Positions 45,800 to 48,907 of a stretch of DNA of 48,907 bases are shown piece by piece. A program made the position numbers and the translations under genes. Source of the DNA: Alteromonadaceae bacterium. Lineage in GTDB: Bacteria; Pseudomonadota; Gammaproteobacteria; Enterobacterales; Alteromonadaceae. The notes under the pieces were generated by a model. It did no database searches, was not told the DNA's origin, and saw nothing but the letters and a program-made list of their open reading frames with translations. The DNA is taken from assembly GCA_016765535.1 (NCBI GenBank), contig JAESPQ010000114.1, forward strand, positions 1 to 48,907, in the 5' to 3' direction. The stretch's first letter is position 1. Each line of letters starts with the position of its first letter.

Positions 45800-46981
45800 A
45801 TGAGCCACAGCAAAAATATAGAAACTCAAGCCATTCATGCCGGTCGAATTAATGACGAACAATTTGGTTCATTAGCGACACCTTTATATCAAACTTCTAC
45901 TTTTATTTTTAAAGATGCCGCACAAGGTGCTGCTCGTTTTGCTGGTGAAGAAGAAGGTTATATTTATAGTCGTTTAGGTAACCCTACAACCCGCCAATTA
46001 GAACAACGAGTAGCTGCGATGGAAGGTACAGAAGATGCGGCAGCCACTGCCACTGGCATGGGAGCTGTTTCGGGTGCTTTACTGGCAAATTTACAAGCAG
46101 GTGATCATTTAATTTCATCTAAAGCAGTATACGGTTGTTCATTTGCGCTAATGAATCACATGTTGAAAAAATTTGGTATTGAAGTTTCTTTTGTTGATAT
46201 GACCGAGCCAGAAAATATTGAACAGGCGATCCAAGAAAACACTAAAATAATCTTTTTAGAAACACCAATCAATCCAAACCTTGTGGTATTAGATCTAGAA
46301 AAAATAGCTAACATAGCAAAAAAACATCAACTAATTTCCATTGTTGATAATACCTTTTTAACGCCTGTTTTACAGCAACCTGCAAAATATGGCATTGATA
46401 TCATTATTCACAGTGCGACTAAATATTTAAATGGTCATGGTGATGTGGTTGCAGGGATCATTTGTGGCACAAAAGAAATGATCGGCGAAATAAAAATGAC
46501 CGCATTAAAAGACATTGGCGCAACTATGAGCCCGCATGATGCTTGGTTAATTTTACGCGGTATAAAAACACTACCGATCAGAATGGAACGTCATTGTAAT
46601 AACGCTCAACGCGTTGCTGAATTTTTAGAAAAGCACCCGAAAATAGATAAGGTTTATTATCCTGGTTTAGCGAGTCATGACGGTTATAAATTTATTGGCA
46701 GCCAAATGAAAGCTGCTGGCGGTGTTATTGCCTTCGAAATCAAAGGTGACATAAAAGATGGTGAAAATTTTATTAATAAAACTGAGTTATTTTCATTAGC
46801 GGTAAGCCTAGGCGATGCAGAATCACTTATTCAGCATCCTGCTTCAATGACTCATTCTCCTTACTCCCCTGAAGAGCGTTTAGCTGCAGGCATTAGCGAT
46901 AGTTTAATTCGTGTTTCTATTGGTTTAGAAAATGTCGAAGACATTATTGCTGATTTAGAACAGTCGCTTACTGCTTTTTAA
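45800..46981 (+). CDS. megL: Methionine gamma-lyase
   Basis: This PLP enzyme splits L-methionine into methanethiol, 2-oxobutyrate and ammonia. The 393-residue protein belongs to the Cys/Met metabolism family. PLP-binding Lys209 is in HSATKYLNGHGD, Asp184 in SIVDNTF, and Tyr/Arg in YSRLGNPTTRQLE. The cysteine characteristic of methionine gamma-lyase is present as Cys113 in YGCSFAL, with Tyr111, favouring this over cystathionine gamma-lyase or O-acetylhomoserine sulfhydrylase. It is divergent from the TyrR-family gene, with TyrR boxes and a sigma54-like promoter between them, and is followed by a strong terminator. Confidence 0.92.
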   Translation: MSHSKNIETQAIHAGRINDEQFGSLATPLYQTSTFIFKDAAQGAARFAGEEEGYIYSRLGNPTTRQLEQRVAAMEGTEDAAATATGMGAVSGALLANLQAGDHLISSKAVYGCSFALMNHMLKKFGIEVSFVDMTEPENIEQAIQENTKIIFLETPINPNLVVLDLEKIANIAKKHQLISIVDNTFLTPVLQQPAKYGIDIIIHSATKYLNGHGDVVAGIICGTKEMIGEIKMTALKDIGATMSPHDAWLILRGIKTLPIRMERHCNNAQRVAEFLEKHPKIDKVYYPGLASHDGYKFIGSQMKAAGGVIAFEIKGDIKDGENFINKTELFSLAVSLGDAESLIQHPASMTHSPYSPEERLAAGISDSLIRVSIGLENVEDIIADLEQSLTAF

Positions 46982-47023
46982 TAAATAGCTTCATTTGCTA
47001 TTTTTATTCAAATATTTTGAACG

Positions 47024-47049
47024 AAAAAGCCGCAAATTGCGGCTTTTTT
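47024..47049. terminator. Bidirectional terminator between megL and the HIT gene
   Basis: GCCGC-AAATT-GCGGC flanked by A5 on the left and T6 on the right can terminate transcription from both sides. The stop codon of the frameshift-corrected HIT frame (47048-47050) overlaps its right edge. Confidence 0.88.
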
Positions 47050-47466
47050 ACGATATAATTTCAGTGATTATAGGTAATAATTTTGCTTTAAGTTTAACAA
47101 GCTCATTATCAGTATAAGGTAACGCTGTTTGTTTACCCCAAACAGGTTCAGGCCAACAACTATCGGTTTTAAACGGACAACATGATGAATATGTAACTGC
47201 GGCACCCTATTACCTAATGCTGCAATATTCATTTTATCTCCCTTAAAAATCTGCAATAATATTTCACTTAATAAACTGGACTCATTAAGAAATTGCTGCT
47301 GATCTTGCCAAGACAATTGAAATAATTCAGATACTTCAGCAACTTTAGGCACTAAAATAAACCACGGATAATGACTATCATTAACTAATAATAATTTACG
47401 CAAAGGAAGCTCAGTAAGCTCAATACAGTCTTTTTGTAATTGTGCATGTAATTTAAATTTTTCCAT
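47048..47466 (-). CDS. HIT-domain hydrolase gene, frameshifted in its C-terminal part
   Basis: The N-terminal ~98 residues from the ATG at 47466 read as a HIT-family protein ending in the motif QLHIHHVVR. In the same frame the next 40 residues are unrelated (LKPIVVGLNLFG...) and stop at 47068. In the -1 frame, beginning at the same place, the expected family ending appears: KTDSCWPEPVWGKQ and ~25 further residues, stopping with TAA at 47048-47050. The switch point is T TTA AAA (47173-47167, minus strand), a canonical slippery heptamer; a one-base loss from a T4 run would give the same result. A pseudogene, a sequencing error or real -1 frameshifting are all possible. It lies 7 bp downstream of the GTPase gene. 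Confidence 0.8.
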
Positions 47467-47473
47467 AACAAAC

Positions 47474-48406
47474 TTACCTTTTATTCTTACGTCCACGACC
47501 ACGTTTTAATTTCCGTGCTTCCCGTTCAGCAACTTTTTCAGCTTCTAACTTTATAAAATATTCTGTTTCTTCAGCAATTAAAGTTGGTGTTTCAAAGCTA
47601 ATTCTTCCTAACGTTTTATCCCTGATCTCATTAATCAAAATAGCAGAGGCTTTATGAAAATCAACCACACCACCACTACGTACACAACCACGCAAACGAC
47701 CAATAGCTTCTATCACTTCAATTTCGGTTTCTGGCAATGGTTCCAATTTATAACGTTTTACTAAACATTCAGGATAATTTTTAAGTAAGTATTGGGCAGC
47801 AAAAAAAGCAATATCATCATGATCATAAGCCGTATCTTTAACAGCACTGGTTACCGCTAAACGGTAACCGCTATTTTCATTTATAATTTTAGGCCACAAC
47901 ATACCCGGCGTATCATAAAGATATAAATCATCTTCTAATCGTATACGTTGTTGACCTTTAGTAACCGCAGGCTCATTACCAACTTTTGCCTTTGCCTTAC
48001 CCACTAAGGTATTAATTAAAGTTGATTTTCCCACATTAGGGATCCCCATGATCATCGCATTAATTTGTTTACCTTGTTGGTCTTTATGCGGAACCATTTT
48101 ACGTATTAATGCAGGTATAGACTTTGCAATACTTGGGTTATCGGTAGTTAGAGCAATAGCATCTACTTTTTGCTGAGACTTTAAATAACTGATCCATAAT
48201 TCCGTCACATCAGCATCAGCTAAATCACTTTTGTTCAAAATTTTAATCAAAGGTTTATCACCTCTGATCTCTGTGATCATTGGATTTTCACTACTAAATG
48301 GCAAGCGCGCATCACAAACCTCAATTACCACATCAATTTGAGGGAGGATCTCTTTTATTTCTTTTTGAGCTTTATGCATATGCCCAGGGTACCAATTAAT
48401 AGCCAT
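47474..48406 (-). CDS. ylqF: Ribosome biogenesis GTPase YlqF/RbgA
   Basis: This is a circularly permuted GTPase that acts in 50S subunit assembly. The motif order is permuted: G4 NKSD (~residues 59-62) precedes G1 GIPNVGKST (~120-128) and G3 DTPG (~162-165). The early WYPGHMHKAQKEIKEILPQI and DVVIEVCDARLPFSSENP segments are typical. The C-terminal helical domain ends in a basic tail (REARKLKRGRGRKNKR). The ATG at 48406 gives the normal MAINWYPGHM start (310 residues); an in-frame extension to 48448 has no support. Confidence 0.93.
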   Translation of the reverse strand: MAINWYPGHMHKAQKEIKEILPQIDVVIEVCDARLPFSSENPMITEIRGDKPLIKILNKSDLADADVTELWISYLKSQQKVDAIALTTDNPSIAKSIPALIRKMVPHKDQQGKQINAMIMGIPNVGKSTLINTLVGKAKAKVGNEPAVTKGQQRIRLEDDLYLYDTPGMLWPKIINENSGYRLAVTSAVKDTAYDHDDIAFFAAQYLLKNYPECLVKRYKLEPLPETEIEVIEAIGRLRGCVRSGGVVDFHKASAILINEIRDKTLGRISFETPTLIAEETEYFIKLEAEKVAEREARKLKRGRGRKNKR

Positions 48407-48512
48407 TAAACTTTCTAAATCAATCAAATATTGAAGTGATTTTAGCAAGTTAATAAGGAAGTTACATTGCTTAATAGCATTTATTTACTATCTGTTTTTA
48501 TTGCGGACAGCA

Positions 48513-48542
48513 AAAAGCCGTAACATTTCTGCTACGGCTTTT
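48513..48542 (-). terminator. Distal terminator hairpin of the rrn operon end
   Basis: AAAAGCCGTA / TACGGCTTTT form 10-bp arms with a 10-nt loop, followed on the minus strand by a T-rich tract. It follows the degenerate 5S copy and shares its AAAAGCCGT stem base with the terminator after the intact 5S gene. Confidence 0.7.
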
Positions 48543-48549
48543 CTAAATA

Positions 48550-48729
48550 GGCGTCTAGCGATGTCCCGCTACGCTCTCACATGGGCTTCTCGTTCTCTTC
48601 ATAAAAAAAGAGTCACACTACCATCGGCGCTATTGCATTTGACGTGCATAGATGCACAGGAGCGACCACTTCTGAGCGTCTGCGACTAAAAAAGCGCATG
48701 GTTTCAGGTGGTACTACAATGCTATTGCT
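48550..48729 (-). pseudogene. Degenerate 5S rRNA copy with insertions
   Basis: Segments of the neighbouring 5S gene recur in order (plus-strand view): GCGATGTCC, CTCTCACATGGG, CACACTACCATCGGCGCTA, TGCATTT, CACTTCTGAG, CATGG-TTCAGGTGGTACTACA and GCTATTGC. They are interrupted by extra DNA at ~48566-48573, 48586-48613, 48641-48666 and 48677-48696. The third insert contains the perfect palindrome GTGCATAGATGCAC. The 5' strand of helix I is missing, so a functional 5S rRNA is unlikely. Layout and terminator indicate tandem duplication of 5S plus terminator, followed by insertion. Confidence 0.85.
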
Positions 48730-48752
48730 ATTTGTTTTTAACACATAGCAAA

Positions 48753-48778
48753 AAGCCGTTATCTTTCGATAACGGCTT
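48753..48778 (-). terminator. Terminator after the intact 5S rRNA gene
   Basis: Arms AAGCCGTTATC / GATAACGGCTT with a TTTC loop (GAAA in the transcript) are followed on the minus strand by T5. It lies ~11 bp past the 5S 3' end. Confidence 0.9.
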
Positions 48779-48789
48779 CTCTTAATAGG

Positions 48790-48907
48790 CGCTTGGCGAT
48801 GTCCTACTCTCACATGGGAACTCCCACACTACCATCGGCGCTACTGCATTTCACTTCTGAGTTCGGCATGGATTCAGGTGGTACTACAGTGCTATTGCCG
48901 CCAAGCA
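48790..48907 (-). rRNA. rrf: 5S ribosomal RNA
   Basis: On the minus strand the sequence starts TGCTTGGCGGCAATAGC and ends GACATCGCCAAGCG, so the ends pair as helix I (TGCTTGGCG / CGCCAAGC). Hallmarks ACCACCTGAATCCATGCCGA and GGGAGTTCCCATGTGAGAGT are present. The length is ~118 nt and the 5' end lies at or within a base or two of the window edge. Direction and position show it is the distal gene of an rrn operon lying to the right. Confidence 0.96.

Noticed and set aside
48501-48813. Short ORFs on both strands over the 5S region
   Set aside because: They fall within the 5S rRNA gene, its degenerate copy and the terminators.

Overview
The window looks like chromosomal DNA of an AT-rich marine gammaproteobacterium, most likely a member of the Colwelliaceae (Colwellia/Thalassotalea type). 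The basis is a Vibrio/Shewanella-style polar flagellar gene order (including flgO, flgP and flgT for the outer rings), a TyrR-type regulator, a large TonB receptor and low G+C. The assignment comes from gene content and protein resemblance only; no search was run.

Positions 172-27241 are a late flagellar locus. On the minus strand, reading right to left, are cheV, cheR, flgB-C-D-E, then (after a terminator and a sigma54-type promoter) flgF-G-H-I-J-K-L, two very large flagellin genes, flaG and a double-size fliD. On the plus strand are flgA-flgM-flgN and flgT; flgO-flgP run divergently from flgT. Sigma28-type promoters precede flagellin 1 and flgM. Between the two flagellin genes sits a REP-associated tyrosine transposase (RAYT) flanked on both sides by paired REP palindromes (BIMEs). 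Further palindromic elements lie between fliD and flaG and between flgL and flgK, and a GTCTAGG heptamer array lies upstream of flgB.

A tRNA-Arg(CCU) at 27369-27444 separates the motility genes from a region devoted to amino-acid and peptide use. A small ORF of unknown function is followed by a minus-strand cluster: gamma-glutamyltransferase, a stand-alone membrane Cache sensor, a DctB-like kinase and a DctD-like sigma54 activator. A glutaminase is divergent from it. Next comes a probable operon of a leaderless M14 carboxypeptidase, a Tat-exported beta-helix protein and an orphan TatA; then a periplasmic solute-binding-like protein and a TonB receptor. Last are a TyrR-family activator and a divergent methionine gamma-lyase with two near-perfect TyrR boxes between them. 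Several of these genes carry GG-N10-GC (sigma54-like) promoter candidates, suggesting that many of them answer to sigma54 activators encoded locally.

The right end holds a HIT-family gene that is frameshifted exactly at a T TTA AAA slippery heptamer, the circularly permuted GTPase YlqF, a degenerate 5S rRNA copy with hairpin-forming insertions, and a normal 5S rRNA gene that is the distal end of an rrn operon entering from the right.

All gene calls rest on reading translated proteins and DNA motifs by eye. Start codons were moved where a ribosome binding site or signal peptide clearly argued for it. Positions 1-171 hold no gene I can support.
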